A stretch of DNA of 64,000 nucleotides from Rubrobacter aplysinae (GCF_001029505.1 NZ_LEKH01000007.1:1-64000), one strand, 5' to 3'; shown: positions 17,704-27,436, counted from the first letter of the stretch. Notes: generated by a model from the letters alone, not told the origin. Program-made: numbers and translations.

Positions 17704-19305
17704 TTACCGTCGCCCGTCCGGCGGCACGAGCTCGTACAGGAGCCCGGGTTCCACTGGGACCACTTCGAATCCGGCCCTCCGGAAGCGGGAGCCTCCGACC
17801 AGCCCCTGGTCGAGTATATATACCGGCCCCTTTTCGGCGGCTTTCTCCGCGGCGGTGACGCCGAGGTCGTCGCGGCTGGTAGCGTGACGGCGGTCGGTCT
17901 CGTCGGGGGGAAGATTCCCCGGCCAGACGGCGTCGTAGTGCCGAGGTCCCCAGGAGGGATAATAGGGGTCCACCAGCGTGAGGTCCTCGCGCCGACCCTG
18001 GACCACGACCATGTACCAGAGGCTGCTCCGGTGGTGTATGACGGTCGCGTCCTGCTCGACGTTCTCCGCCACCGCTTCTATGATCCTGCGACCCTCATCC
18101 TGGCCGCTGCGATCCACCTCCGCGTAGGTCTCCGCGGCGGCCACCAGGGGCAACAGCAGCGCCGCCGCGGCGAACGGAAGGTAGGAGGCAAGCCGAAGCC
18201 CGTACCGTTCGGTCGCGACCAGTCTCCGCACGGTATCGAGCAGGGCCGCGAGGCCGACCGAGATCCAGAGCGCGAGCACCAGATAAGTCGGAATGAAGTA
18301 GAGCTGAACGTCGAGGATGGTGTAGGCGAGGGCGTACAGTAGCCAGCCCCCGAACAAGAAGCCGGTGAGCGCGGCGGACGGCCGGTCTCGGCGGAGCAGG
18401 ATTACTAGTCCGGCGACCCCCGCGGCGAGCAGGAGCCACGGAAAGTTCTCGAGCAGATCCTCGCCGTAGAGGCTTAGATCCTCTAGGAGTGAGCCGGGGC
18501 GCAGGGTGAGGAGGCGTCCGTTAAGCCGCGCGCCGCTGACGAGCGCAAAAAAGCCGCCGACTGTTGAGGGATCCGCCTCCATGCTCTCGGGCCTCATGGA
18601 GGCTCGTACGGGCAGATACAGGTAGGGCGTGAGCCCGAGGGCAAAGAGCCCCACGCCCTTGAGGGCCAGCCTCGCCTCGAGCAGCTTCCGCCGGTCGGCG
18701 AGCGCCACGAATAGAGCCCCGGCGGGAAGTAGGAGACCGCTCGTGAGGTGATTGGCGAGCGAGAGGCCCATAAAAAAGCAGGCGGCCAGCAGGTACCGGT
18801 CGTCCCGGTTGGACCTCCAGAGGAGCAGGACCGCAATGGTCAGGGCGATAAACAGCGCGTTTAAGGGGTAAACCTCGGCTATCGTGGCCTGCGACCAGAG
18901 AGTCTGGCCGAGCCCAAAGGAAAGGGCGCCCGCCGCCGCGGCGATGACGTTCCGCGTGAGCAGATAGCCGGCGGCGTAGACCAGGGCCACCGCACAGGCA
19001 CCGTAGACCGCCGAGGCTAGGTTCGCCAGGTAGGCGGGGCCGCCGAAGGGGAGCTCCGTGAACAGGTGGGTGAGCATCGTGTAGGCTGGGTAGCCGGTTG
19101 GGTGGGTGATTCCGAGCGAGGCGGCGTGGACCTGGAGCATCGCCGCGTCGAGCAGATCCGGCCTGGAGTAGGTCAGGACGCCGGGCGCGAGGGTCCTCAC
19201 GTACAGGACGAATACGAGCAGGGCCGCGCCCGCTCCGGCGAGCAATACGCCGGCTTTCGCGGGGCGAAGTCTGCGGACTGTTCTCGCTTTGCCCGGAGCT
19301 TTCAC
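17704..19305 (-). CDS. DUF2723 membrane protein (GT-C-like), 533 aa
   Basis: Paralogue of the 546-residue protein at 15.5 kb with the same order of motifs: SRPDLLDAAMLQVHAASLGI, HPTGYPAYTMLTHLF, LWSQATIAEVYPLNALFIAL, and the C-terminal IHHRSSLWYMVVVQGRREDL. About twelve TM helices. DUF2723 members are thought to transfer sugars from lipid carriers on the outer face of the membrane; substrates unknown. The two copies face each other, as in an inverted duplication, with divergence well beyond a recent event. Confidence 0.85.
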   Translation of the reverse strand: MKAPGKARTVRRLRPAKAGVLLAGAGAALLVFVLYVRTLAPGVLTYSRPDLLDAAMLQVHAASLGITHPTGYPAYTMLTHLFTELPFGGPAYLANLASAVYGACAVALVYAAGYLLTRNVIAAAAGALSFGLGQTLWSQATIAEVYPLNALFIALTIAVLLLWRSNRDDRYLLAACFFMGLSLANHLTSGLLLPAGALFVALADRRKLLEARLALKGVGLFALGLTPYLYLPVRASMRPESMEADPSTVGGFFALVSGARLNGRLLTLRPGSLLEDLSLYGEDLLENFPWLLLAAGVAGLVILLRRDRPSAALTGFLFGGWLLYALAYTILDVQLYFIPTYLVLALWISVGLAALLDTVRRLVATERYGLRLASYLPFAAAALLLPLVAAAETYAEVDRSGQDEGRRIIEAVAENVEQDATVIHHRSSLWYMVVVQGRREDLTLVDPYYPSWGPRHYDAVWPGNLPPDETDRRHATSRDDLGVTAAEKAAEKGPVYILDQGLVGGSRFRRAGFEVVPVEPGLLYELVPPDGRR

Positions 19306-19363
19306 GGTAAAGAGTTCTCGCTAATCTCCGGCGGTCGTCTTGCGAGACTGGTCTGCCCGCGGG

Positions 19364-20770
19364 CTAGTCACCGGCGTCATCCGCCCGGCGATCCAAAGAG
19401 CCGTCCTCGTTCGGCGTCTCATCCTGGGTATCAACCCTACGCCGCTGCTGGACCGTCTGGATCGCTAGCCGCGACACCCGGGAGCCTTCAACCTCCGCCA
19501 CGCGCATCAGGTGCCCGCTTACGAGCACCTCGTCGCCCTCCTCTGGGGCCCGCCCTAGCTGGCCGAGCACCAGCCCGCCTATCGTGTCGAAGTCCTCGCT
19601 CTCGAAGGAGGCTTCGAGAGCCTCGTTGACGACGCTGATCGGTATGCGCCCGTCCACGGAGTAGGCCCCGCTAGAGAGCTTGCGCAGTAGGGGCTCCTCC
19701 TCGTCGAACTCGTCCCGGATCTCGCCCACGATCTCCTCGAGGATGTCCTCTATGGTTACGAGGCCCTCGAACGAGCCCCACTCGTCTATGACCACTGCCA
19801 TCTGGATCTCACGCTTCTGGAAGTCGTCCAGGATGTCGTCTATGCGCCGGTTCTCGGGCACGGTCAGCACCTCGCGCACGATGTCCCGCTCCATAGGGGT
19901 TGCCTTGAGATTCTCGCCGTTGGACGATTCGACGGTGTTACGCAACAGGTCCTTGACGTGCACCGCGCCGATAATCCTGTCCCCGGTCTCGTCCTCGTAG
20001 ATCGGGTAGCGGGTATAGTTGCCCGTCGCCGCCCCCGCGACCAGCTCCCCGAGAGGCGTGTTGGCGGAGAAGGAGACCACGTCCGGTCTCGGGACCATGA
20101 TCTCGCGCGCCGTCGTATCGCCGAGCTCGAATACGCCCCCGATCATCTCTGACTCGTCGGCCTCCAGAAAGCCCTGGCGGGTCGACTGGCTTATCAGGGT
20201 GCGGATCTCCTCCTCCGTGTGAGACTCCTCGCCTTCACTGGCCGGCGGGATGCCAAATGCCCGGGTTATGGCGTTCGCCGTCCCGTTGAACAGGGCGGTG
20301 AGCGGGTACAGCAGGTAGTAGAAAAAGCGCATGAACGGCGCCACGAACAGCGAGGTGCCCTCGGCCCTCTGTATCGCGAGCGTCTTCGGAGCCAGCTCGC
20401 CGAATACCACGTGGAAAAACGAGACTACGGAGAGCGCGATGGCTATGGCGACCGGGTGGACCAAGACTTCCGGGAAGCCGAGGTCCTCGAATACGGGCTG
20501 TATCAGGCTCGCAATGGTCGGCTCGGCGAGCGCGCCGATGCCCAGGGAGCAGATCGTGATCCCGAGCTGGCAGACCGCCAGATACTGATCTAGCCTCGCC
20601 GTAGCCGTCTGTACCAGGTTCGCAGAGACCCTACCCTCGCTTACCATGCGATTTACCTGGGTCGCCCTTATCCTGACGAACGCGAACTCCGCGGCCACGA
20701 ACAGCCCGTTGAGTGCCACCAACAGCAGGGTGACCAGGATCCTTATTGTAGGTAATAGCGCGGCTTCCAA
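19364..20770 (-). CDS. CNNM/HlyC-CorC family membrane protein with CBS domains
   Basis: A 468-residue protein with an N-terminal DUF21/CNNM transmembrane domain (about 1-190; LNGLFVAAEFAFVRIRATQV), two CBS domains (about 205-330; EIMVPRPDVVSFSANT and the IDDILDDFQKREIQMAVVID region), and a CorC_HlyC domain at the C-terminus. Family members move Mg2+ or Na+; the label haemolysin is historical. It stands alone on the strand with about 130 bp to the next gene. Confidence 0.9.
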   Translation of the reverse strand: MEAALLPTIRILVTLLLVALNGLFVAAEFAFVRIRATQVNRMVSEGRVSANLVQTATARLDQYLAVCQLGITICSLGIGALAEPTIASLIQPVFEDLGFPEVLVHPVAIAIALSVVSFFHVVFGELAPKTLAIQRAEGTSLFVAPFMRFFYYLLYPLTALFNGTANAITRAFGIPPASEGEESHTEEEIRTLISQSTRQGFLEADESEMIGGVFELGDTTAREIMVPRPDVVSFSANTPLGELVAGAATGNYTRYPIYEDETGDRIIGAVHVKDLLRNTVESSNGENLKATPMERDIVREVLTVPENRRIDDILDDFQKREIQMAVVIDEWGSFEGLVTIEDILEEIVGEIRDEFDEEEPLLRKLSSGAYSVDGRIPISVVNEALEASFESEDFDTIGGLVLGQLGRAPEEGDEVLVSGHLMRVAEVEGSRVSRLAIQTVQQRRRVDTQDETPNEDGSLDRRADDAGD

Positions 20771-20900
20771 TGTGCTCCTCGAGCTTGATCGCGGTGTTTA
20801 CGGCGTTAAGATCAACGGGGAGGGTCTTGCTCTCACCCTCCGCTCCTTCCATTTCCCAACCCTGTTTGTCGAGTGCGACTCGTCTCGCACGCCGAGCTGA

Positions 20901-21875
20901 TCACGGGGTAGCCCGAGCCGAATCCAATGCATCCCGCACGATGCTCTCGGCCCCTCCGGGGTCCACGGCTCGCCGGCGGGCGGGCAGTATCCGGTGCGCC
21001 AGCACGCTCGGCGCCAGGGCCGCTACGTCCTCCGGGAGGCAGTCAGCGCGGCCTCTTACCGCCGCCCGGGATTTGGCGGCCGCTAGAAGCATGCGGCTCG
21101 CCCTCGGCGAGGCGCCTAGCGTCGCGTCCTCGTGTCCGCGCGTGGCGGACGTCACGCCCACCACGAATCTGAGTACGGTTTCGCTAACACTCACCTCCCG
21201 AACTAGACGCATGATATGCCCGAACTCTTCCAGACCGATCACGGGGCTCAGGCCGGATACTGAATCCCGGGAGAGCCTGAGGAGCTCCACCTCGGAGGCC
21301 GCGTCCGGGTAGCCAAGGTTCATCTTGATCATGAAACGGTCGAGCTCGGCGTGCGGTAGCGTATACGTACCCGCCTGCTCGACCGGGTTCTGGGTCGCTA
21401 TAACGCAGAACGGCTGGGGCAGCGGCCGGGTCTCCCCGTCCACGGTTACCGCGCCCTCCCCCATGGCCTCGAGCAGCGCGCTCTGGGTCTTCGGGCTCGC
21501 CCGGTTGATCTCGTCGGCCAGCACCATGTTCGCAAAGACCGGACCCGGCCAGAACTCGAAGGCGGAGCGGCCTCGGCCGTACACGTTCAGCCCGGTCACG
21601 TCCCCGGGCAGAAGGTCCGGCGTAAACTGGATGCGCCGGAACTCCGCCTCCATGCACCGGGACAGAGACCTGGCGAGCAGGGTCTTCCCCACGCCGGGAA
21701 CGTCCTCGACCAACACGTGCCCGCCGGCGAGCATCGCCACGACCGCGAGTTCTATACTGTCCCGCTTGCCGGTTACGGCCCGGGCAACGTTGCGGGTTAT
21801 CCTGTCCACCGCATCCGCGACCCCCTCGTAGTCCAGAGCCGCTTCATGGACCTTCCCGGCCCGTTCTCCCGTCAA
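20901..21875 (-). CDS. MoxR-family AAA+ ATPase
   Basis: A 324-residue ATPase with Walker A at GHVLVEDVPGVGKTLLARSL (about 53-72), Walker B VLADEINRA, sensor 1 ATQNPVEQAGTYTLP and a C-terminal lid domain. MoxR proteins act as chaperones for metal or cofactor insertion and usually pair with DUF58 and VWA genes; none is here. It lies 3 bp downstream of the DUF1385 gene and is probably co-transcribed with it. Confidence 0.93.
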   Translation of the reverse strand: MTGERAGKVHEAALDYEGVADAVDRITRNVARAVTGKRDSIELAVVAMLAGGHVLVEDVPGVGKTLLARSLSRCMEAEFRRIQFTPDLLPGDVTGLNVYGRGRSAFEFWPGPVFANMVLADEINRASPKTQSALLEAMGEGAVTVDGETRPLPQPFCVIATQNPVEQAGTYTLPHAELDRFMIKMNLGYPDAASEVELLRLSRDSVSGLSPVIGLEEFGHIMRLVREVSVSETVLRFVVGVTSATRGHEDATLGASPRASRMLLAAAKSRAAVRGRADCLPEDVAALAPSVLAHRILPARRRAVDPGGAESIVRDALDSARATP

Positions 21876-21878
21876 GGC

Positions 21879-22787
21879 CTATACGACCGACTTTTCCGCA
21901 TGCCCGGTACTCTCGGCTCGAGCCTCCAGCGAGAGCACCTTCGCGAGCGAGGCCATCGCAACCTCCACCATGTCGTCGGAGGGCTCGCGGGTGGTGAGGC
22001 TCTGCATCATCAGCCCCGGCTTCGTCAGGGCCCGCACCACGGCGCTATCCTGATGCCGCGCGCTCCACATGATGAACTCGAACCCGAGACCGGCGACCAG
22101 CGGGATCACGAGCACCCGGCTCAGCACCATGAACAGCCAGCCGTGGGTACCGAGCAGCGCGAACACGAGGATACTCAGCACCAGCACGTACAGCACGAAG
22201 CTCGTGCCGCAGCGGACGTGGCTCGTGTCGAAGCGGTGCGAGTTCTCCGGCACCAGCTCGTCACCGGACTCGTACACTTTAATGGCCTTGTGTTCGGCGC
22301 CGTGGTAGGCGAAGAAGCGCTTTATATCCCGGCTGAACGCGCTAATCACGAGGATGTAGCCTACGAACACCCCGATCCTTATAACGCCCTCGACCACGTT
22401 GAAGAGCACCGGGTTTTCGATGGCCTGACCCAGGAGCGCCCCGATACCCTTGGTCCCGAGCACCGGGGCCACCAGAAAGAGCAGAAACGCGAGCCCGAGA
22501 CCGACGAGCATGGTGAGGGCTACCTCTTTCTTGGAGAGATCCTCCTCCTCGCCAAGGGCTATGTTGGTCGAGCGCGTGAGCGCCTTCATGCCGAGAAACA
22601 GAGTCTCGCCCAGCGAGAGGAAGCCCCGCACTATGGGTAGGCGGAACAGCCGGCTCTTCTTTGTTACCGAGGTGAAGCTGTCGGACTCGAGCTCGACCTC
22701 ACCGTTCGGGTTCCTGACGGCGATCCCCCAGAAGTTGGGGGACCTCATCAGGACACCCTCCATTATCGCCTGTCCTCCTACTTTCAT
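21879..22787 (-). CDS. DUF1385 membrane protein
   Basis: A 302-residue protein starting MKVGGQAIMEGVLMRSPNFW, the strongly conserved DUF1385 start, with YHGAEHKAIKVYE and SRDIKRFFAYHGAEHK and about five TM helices. Conserved His and Glu in AEHKAI hint at a metal site. Family function is unknown; members are often near prfA or rpmE. Here it heads a two-gene unit with moxR. Confidence 0.9.
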   Translation of the reverse strand: MKVGGQAIMEGVLMRSPNFWGIAVRNPNGEVELESDSFTSVTKKSRLFRLPIVRGFLSLGETLFLGMKALTRSTNIALGEEEDLSKKEVALTMLVGLGLAFLLFLVAPVLGTKGIGALLGQAIENPVLFNVVEGVIRIGVFVGYILVISAFSRDIKRFFAYHGAEHKAIKVYESGDELVPENSHRFDTSHVRCGTSFVLYVLVLSILVFALLGTHGWLFMVLSRVLVIPLVAGLGFEFIMWSARHQDSAVVRALTKPGLMMQSLTTREPSDDMVEVAMASLAKVLSLEARAESTGHAEKSVV

Positions 22788-22852
22788 CTCTTACCCCTCC
22801 TCATCAAGACGGTACGTATTAGAAGCCGCATGGAACCGGATCTAGGAACCGA

Positions 22853-23407
22853 CTAACCTGCTCCGGGGAGGCCCAGAAAGCGCGGAACCTCCGCCCGGTA
22901 GCGCCGGTACTCCGCCCCGAAAGTGCGCTCGAGGTGCCGCTCCTCGACGGGGGCGTACACACGATGAGCCACGACGAAGGCGGCCACCAGAGCCAGGGCC
23001 TTTGGCGAGTGCCCCCTGAACGCGACCCCCGATAGAGCGAGGCCCCAGCCGAAGATCTGCGGGTTACGGGTAAACCGGTAGGGTCCCGATCTCACTAGCC
23101 GTTCGGCCGTCAGCCCCGACACCTGGCGTAGCGAGCGATGTTCGCGCGCCGCCGCCACAAAGAGCGCTACACCCAGCAGAGACGTTACGCCGGGTCCGCG
23201 CGGCCGCTGGTTGCCGGACGCCGCCAAGGTCAGACCAGCGTGAAGCGTGTACAGCACCCAGGCAACTAGCGAGGCCCGGGTAGAGAGCCTGCCAAGTCTC
23301 TCGTAGTCCCTATCCGCCCGCCGGAGCAACCACGCCACGGAGAGCAGCATGACGGCAGGGAGACAGGCGCCGCCCCACCGCACCTTTGAATCACCTTTCG
23401 CGGTCAC
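22853..23407 (-). CDS. Isoprenylcysteine/phospholipid methyltransferase-like membrane protein
   Basis: A 184-residue protein with four to five TM helices and the ICMT/PEMT C-terminal motif GPYRFTRNPQIFGW followed by APVEERHLERTFGAEYRRYR, where Arg, Asn-Pro and the Glu-Glu pair form the SAM pocket of the family. The acceptor in bacteria is unknown. It is monocistronic as far as can be seen. Confidence 0.85.
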   Translation of the reverse strand: MTAKGDSKVRWGGACLPAVMLLSVAWLLRRADRDYERLGRLSTRASLVAWVLYTLHAGLTLAASGNQRPRGPGVTSLLGVALFVAAAREHRSLRQVSGLTAERLVRSGPYRFTRNPQIFGWGLALSGVAFRGHSPKALALVAAFVVAHRVYAPVEERHLERTFGAEYRRYRAEVPRFLGLPGAG

Positions 23408-23549
23408 GGCACATCCCCGCCCTCGGACTCAAGGGCCCTAGTTGCCTCTCTGGATCCAGCGTTGCGGACGCCATTGTCGTAGGTTTGCAACTTTACCTCG
23501 CTAGCTTTGCTACCGGACTCGGAGCTGTAGCGCATTAGAGATCCGCCTC

Positions 23550-24554
23550 CTAACCTCGCTCGTCGGGTCCGTTATCCGGTTGGAACGTAAGATTTCCCCC
23601 GCTGGCCTCGTGGTCGCCGGCGTGATCCACCTGCAAGGTGGTGTGCTCGATGCCGTACTCGTCCTCGAGTTGAGCCTCCAGCTCCCGGCGGACGGCATGA
23701 CAGTCCTCGTCCGCCCCCACGAGCACGTGGGCGGCGAGGGCCGTAAACCCGGAGGTGACGGTCCACACGTGCAGGTCATGCACCTCCTCGACACCCTCCG
23801 CGCCAGCCATCTGGCCGCCGATCTCCCGAGCATCTATCCCGGGCGGCGAGCCCTCCATGAGGATGCCGACCGAGTCTCGCAGGAGCTTCCAAGAGCTAAA
23901 GAGGACGAGTACCCCGATAAAGGCGCTGATCAAGGGATCCGCATAGTTCCAGCCGGTCAAGATTATGACTACCGCCGCGACGATAACCCCGATCGAGCCG
24001 AACAGGTCGGCGAGTACGTGGCGCAAAGCGCCCTGCATGTTGAGGTTCTCACCGGCAGACCGTGTGAGGATCAGGGTGCCCGCGAGGTTGACCAGGAGCC
24101 CTATCACGGCCACCACCATCATCCAGCCGCCGAGTATCTCCGGCGGATCCTGGAAGCGGTTGTACGCCTCGTAGAAGATCCAGAGAGAGATCGCGACGAT
24201 AGTGACACCGTTAAAGAGCGCCGCCAGTATCTCCGTCCGCTTGTAGCCAAAGCTCTTGTTAGGCGTCGGAGGCTTGGACGAGAGCCAGAAGGCGAACAGA
24301 GCGAGACCCAGGGCCACGTTGTCCGAGGCCATGTGGGCCGCGTCCGCCAGCAGAGCCAGGGAGCCGGTTATGAAGCCGCCGATGATCTCGACGACCATGT
24401 ACGTCAGGGTAAAAGACAGGACTACCGCCAGCGCCTTCTTGTTGGCGCCGGACCCGTGATCATGCCCTCCCGAACCTTTGCGGGAGTGCTCGTGAGAGTG
24501 TCCTTGCTCCGGGTTCGCGTGGGAGTGACCGTCAGCCATCTCTACAATCTCCAT
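23550..24554 (-). CDS. Cation diffusion facilitator (Zn2+/Cd2+ exporter, CzcD/ZitB type)
   Basis: A 334-residue protein. A His-rich N-terminus (SHANPEQGHSHEHSR, residues about 10-25) precedes six TM helices; LLADAAHMASDNVALGLAL (TM2) carries the HxxxD metal site and HVLADLFGSIGVIVAA (TM5) the second one. A cytoplasmic ferredoxin-like C-terminal domain follows (about 240-320; VHDLHVWTVTSG). It exports Zn2+ in exchange for protons. An operator-like site shared with two other metal loci lies 17 bp upstream of the ATG. Confidence 0.92.
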   Translation of the reverse strand: MEIVEMADGHSHANPEQGHSHEHSRKGSGGHDHGSGANKKALAVVLSFTLTYMVVEIIGGFITGSLALLADAAHMASDNVALGLALFAFWLSSKPPTPNKSFGYKRTEILAALFNGVTIVAISLWIFYEAYNRFQDPPEILGGWMMVVAVIGLLVNLAGTLILTRSAGENLNMQGALRHVLADLFGSIGVIVAAVVIILTGWNYADPLISAFIGVLVLFSSWKLLRDSVGILMEGSPPGIDAREIGGQMAGAEGVEEVHDLHVWTVTSGFTALAAHVLVGADEDCHAVRRELEAQLEDEYGIEHTTLQVDHAGDHEASGGNLTFQPDNGPDERG

Positions 24555-24570
24555 CTACGTGGTCTGTTGT

Positions 24571-24591
24571 ATGAATACTCCGTCATATCAT
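24571..24591 (-). promoter_or_regulatory. Shared operator-like site, copy 1 (upstream of CDF gene)
   Basis: Plus-strand form ATGAA-TACTCC-GTCATA-TC-AT. The same pattern ATGAAYNNYYY-GTCATA-NN-AT occurs upstream of the P1B-4 ATPase gene and of the small gene before the ZIP gene. On the coding strand it reads as a TATGAC box followed by TTCAT, an imperfect dyad like ArsR/SmtB-family operators. Confidence 0.6.
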
Positions 24592-24693
24592 ATCCTGCTG
24601 CGGGGCGTGTCAAACCTCGCCCACGCAGAAATACTCGGAAACACTTTGAAACGCGCAGAAAGAGTTCACGGGAAATACGAGAAATACGAGAGG

Positions 24694-27210
24694 TTACGCC
24701 TTGTGGCCCAGCAGCCGCAGCGCGTTGAACACGACTACGAGGGTCGAGCCCTCGTGTACGGCCACCGCCGGGCCGATGCCGAGGCCGAGGATAGTCGCCG
24801 GGACGAGCAGAGCGACCACGCCGAGGCTTATAAACAGGTTTTGCCGGATGAGGCGGCTGGTCCTGCGGCTCAGGCCCCCGGCGAACGGGAGCTGCGTGAG
24901 GTCGTCGGACATGAGGGCCACGTCGGCGGTCTCCAGGGCAACGTCCGAGCCCGCCGCGCCCATCGCTATGCCGACGGTTGAGTTCGCCATAGCCGGGGCA
25001 TCGTTGACGCCATCGCCGACCATCGCCACGCGCTGCTCACGCTCGTTTAGCCTCTTTATGGCCTCGACCTTGTCCTCGGGGAGTAGATCTCCCCAGGCCT
25101 CGTCTAGGCCTATCTGTCCGGCCACCGCGTCGGCGACGCGCTGGTTGTCGCCGCTGATCATGATCATGCGCCGCAGACCGATCTCCCGCAGGCGTTCCAC
25201 GACCTCGGACGCCGACTCGCGCGGCGTGTCCATCAGCCCGAGCACGCCCAGATACCGCTCTCCGGCACGCACGATCATCGTCGTCCTGCCCTCGCCTTCG
25301 AGCCTCTCGACGGCCTGTCGCAGCTCCTCTGGCAACTCCGGTCCGCCGACCTCGCCAAAGAGGGCGTCCTTCCCAACGTACACCGTCTCGCCGTCAAGCT
25401 CGGCCCTGACGCCCCGGCCCGTGATGCTCTCCAGGCTCGTCGCTTCGGGCGTATCTTCCCCAGCCCCCCGCTCGGTCCCGCCGCTGACCACCGCGGCGGC
25501 CAGCGGGTGGTCGGAGAGCCTCTCCACGGCGACCGCCGCCCGCAAGAGCTCCGTCTCCTCGGCGTCGCCGTGGGGCTCCACGTCGGTAAGGCGGGGCTTG
25601 CCCTCGGTAAGCGTGCCGGTCTTGTCGAAGGCGACGGCCGTGAGCGTGCCGAGGTTCTCCAAGGGCCCTCCGCCCTTGACGAGAACGCCGCCGCGCCCGG
25701 CGCGGGCCACCGCCGAGAGCACCGCGCTCGGGGTGGCGATGGCGAGGGCGCACGGGCTCGCCGCCACCAGCACGGCCATAGCCCGGTAGAACGAGTCCGC
25801 GAAGGCTTCGCCGGTCACCAGAGGCGAAGCTAGCAGGACCGCGACGAGCGCGAGGACCGCTGGCACGAAGTACCGCTGGAATTTATCCGTGAAGCGCTGG
25901 GTCGGCGACTTCTGGGACTCGGCCTCGCTGACCAGCTTGACCACCCGCGAGAGGGTATTGTCCTCCGCGCGCTTGGTTACCCGGACCTCGAGCGCCCCGG
26001 CACCGTTAATGGTCCCGGCGAAGGCCTGACTCTCGGGGTCTATGCCGCCGGAGTCCGCGGCGCTATCGGGGTCCTCGACCGGCCTCTTGTCTACGGGCAC
26101 GCTCTCGCCGGTCACCGCGGACTGGTCCACGCTGCTCTCGCCGCTCGTCACGAACCCGTCGGCGGGCAGACGCTCGTTTGGCTTCACTATCACGGTATCG
26201 CCGACGACCAGCTCCTCTACGGCGATCTCCCGCTGCCCGCCGTCGCGGCGCACCACGGCGGTCTGGGGAGCTAGCTCGCCGAGCGCCTCGATGGCCCGCC
26301 GGGCGCGGCCCATCGCGTAGCCCTCAAGCGAGTGCCCCAACGAGAACAGGAACAAGAGTAGTGCGCCCTCGGCCCACTCGCCGAGGATAGCCGCGCCCGT
26401 GGCGGCCACGAGCATCAGGAAGTCGATCTCGAACTGGCGGTTGGCGACCTTCTCCACGGCCTCTCTAAGCGTGTAGAACCCGCCGAAGAAGTACGCGGCG
26501 AAGTAGAAGCCCAGGGGCACCCACTGGGTTACGTCGGTGAGTACCGAGATCAAGAACCCGATGATTAGCGTTACGCCGGAGGAGATCGCGAAGATCAACT
26601 CCGTCTTCTCGCCGAAGATCCCGCCGTGATCGTGGTCGTGACCTTCTTGGTCGTGACCTTCTTGGTCGTGACCTTCTTGGTCGTGACCTTCTTGGTGGTG
26701 CCGTTGCTCGCCGCCCTCTTCCAGGCTGCGCGGTGTAGTCTCGTCCCGGGGCTCCGCATGCCCGTCCGGCTCACTCTGTGCCCCGCGCACGCCTACCTCC
26801 TCTAGCGCGCCGAGGAGCTGCGCCTCGTCGGTCCTCTCGCGGTCGAACTCGAGCCGGAGCAGCCCGGAGGCGACCGTCACATCCGTCACCCCGCGCATCC
26901 ACTTCAGCCGCTCCACGGCCTCGCGCCCCACGTGTCCGGCTCCGATCTCCCGTGACAGATGCCCGTAGCGGCCCGTGAGCCGTGTACCGGCGCTCTCGGC
27001 CGAACGCCGGACCTCCTGCCAAGAGGACACGTCCGGGTCGTAGTGGACACAGAGCCGACCGGTCTCGCCGACGGTGGTCTCGACTACGTGCAGACGCTCG
27101 ACCCCCTCCTGCGCTTCGAGCCCCGCGATGAGCCTCCGGACACACTCGTCCCCCTCATCCGGGGCCTCCGGAAGCAGAGCGGGAAGGTCTAGCTGCAGCT
27201 TGTCCGGCAT
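24694..27210 (-). CDS. P1B-4-type heavy metal ATPase with His-repeat domain
   Basis: An 838-residue metal-exporting ATPase. Residues 1-145 form two degenerate HMA-like folds without CxxC. Residues about 165-200 are a His-rich stretch of HDQEG repeats. The core has TGES, the ion motif SPC in ASPCALAIATP, DKTGTLTEG (phosphorylated Asp), SDHPLAAAV and GDGVNDAPAMANSTVGIAMG. The SPC motif together with HEGST in the last TM segment marks the P1B-4 group (Co, Zn, Ni, Fe or Cd export). The shared operator-like site lies about 70-90 bp upstream. With the CDF and ZIP genes around it, Zn or Co homeostasis is the best inference. Confidence 0.9.
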   Translation of the reverse strand: MPDKLQLDLPALLPEAPDEGDECVRRLIAGLEAQEGVERLHVVETTVGETGRLCVHYDPDVSSWQEVRRSAESAGTRLTGRYGHLSREIGAGHVGREAVERLKWMRGVTDVTVASGLLRLEFDRERTDEAQLLGALEEVGVRGAQSEPDGHAEPRDETTPRSLEEGGEQRHHQEGHDQEGHDQEGHDQEGHDHDHGGIFGEKTELIFAISSGVTLIIGFLISVLTDVTQWVPLGFYFAAYFFGGFYTLREAVEKVANRQFEIDFLMLVAATGAAILGEWAEGALLLFLFSLGHSLEGYAMGRARRAIEALGELAPQTAVVRRDGGQREIAVEELVVGDTVIVKPNERLPADGFVTSGESSVDQSAVTGESVPVDKRPVEDPDSAADSGGIDPESQAFAGTINGAGALEVRVTKRAEDNTLSRVVKLVSEAESQKSPTQRFTDKFQRYFVPAVLALVAVLLASPLVTGEAFADSFYRAMAVLVAASPCALAIATPSAVLSAVARAGRGGVLVKGGGPLENLGTLTAVAFDKTGTLTEGKPRLTDVEPHGDAEETELLRAAVAVERLSDHPLAAAVVSGGTERGAGEDTPEATSLESITGRGVRAELDGETVYVGKDALFGEVGGPELPEELRQAVERLEGEGRTTMIVRAGERYLGVLGLMDTPRESASEVVERLREIGLRRMIMISGDNQRVADAVAGQIGLDEAWGDLLPEDKVEAIKRLNEREQRVAMVGDGVNDAPAMANSTVGIAMGAAGSDVALETADVALMSDDLTQLPFAGGLSRRTSRLIRQNLFISLGVVALLVPATILGLGIGPAVAVHEGSTLVVVFNALRLLGHKA
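26635..26694. repeat. Four perfect 15-bp tandem repeats coding HDQEG
   Basis: Unit GTCGTGACCTTCTTG (plus strand) repeated four times without change, inside the P1B-4 ATPase gene. It encodes successive HDQEG pentapeptides of the metal-binding region. Identity at the DNA level points to recent slippage, so the His count is likely to vary between strains. Confidence 0.95.
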
Positions 27211-27273
27211 CTCGTTTCTCCCTCGAACCTACGCACGCCCAGACTGACGGGCACTCTCTTTGTAGCTAACAGT

Positions 27274-27300
27274 GTTCATATGAACCACTCGTCATAATAT
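27274..27300 (-). promoter_or_regulatory. Shared operator-like site, copy 2, with 12-bp palindrome
   Basis: Contains ATGAACCACTCGTCATAATA (from 27280) matching the shared pattern, overlapped by a perfect palindrome GTTCATATGAAC at 27274-27285. It lies upstream of the P1B-4 ATPase start at 27210. ArsR/SmtB repressors bind such dyads. Confidence 0.65.
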
Positions 27301-27436
27301 ATGCGATGCGGGGATCGGGTGCAATCGTTTTTTGCGAGGTAGCCGAGCATGGCGGCCAGTGTCTCGGGGCCAGTGCGGGGAGAACGGGTTAACGTACGCC
27401 CTGTTTGCGGGTTACCCTGGAGCGCGAGTCCCGCGG

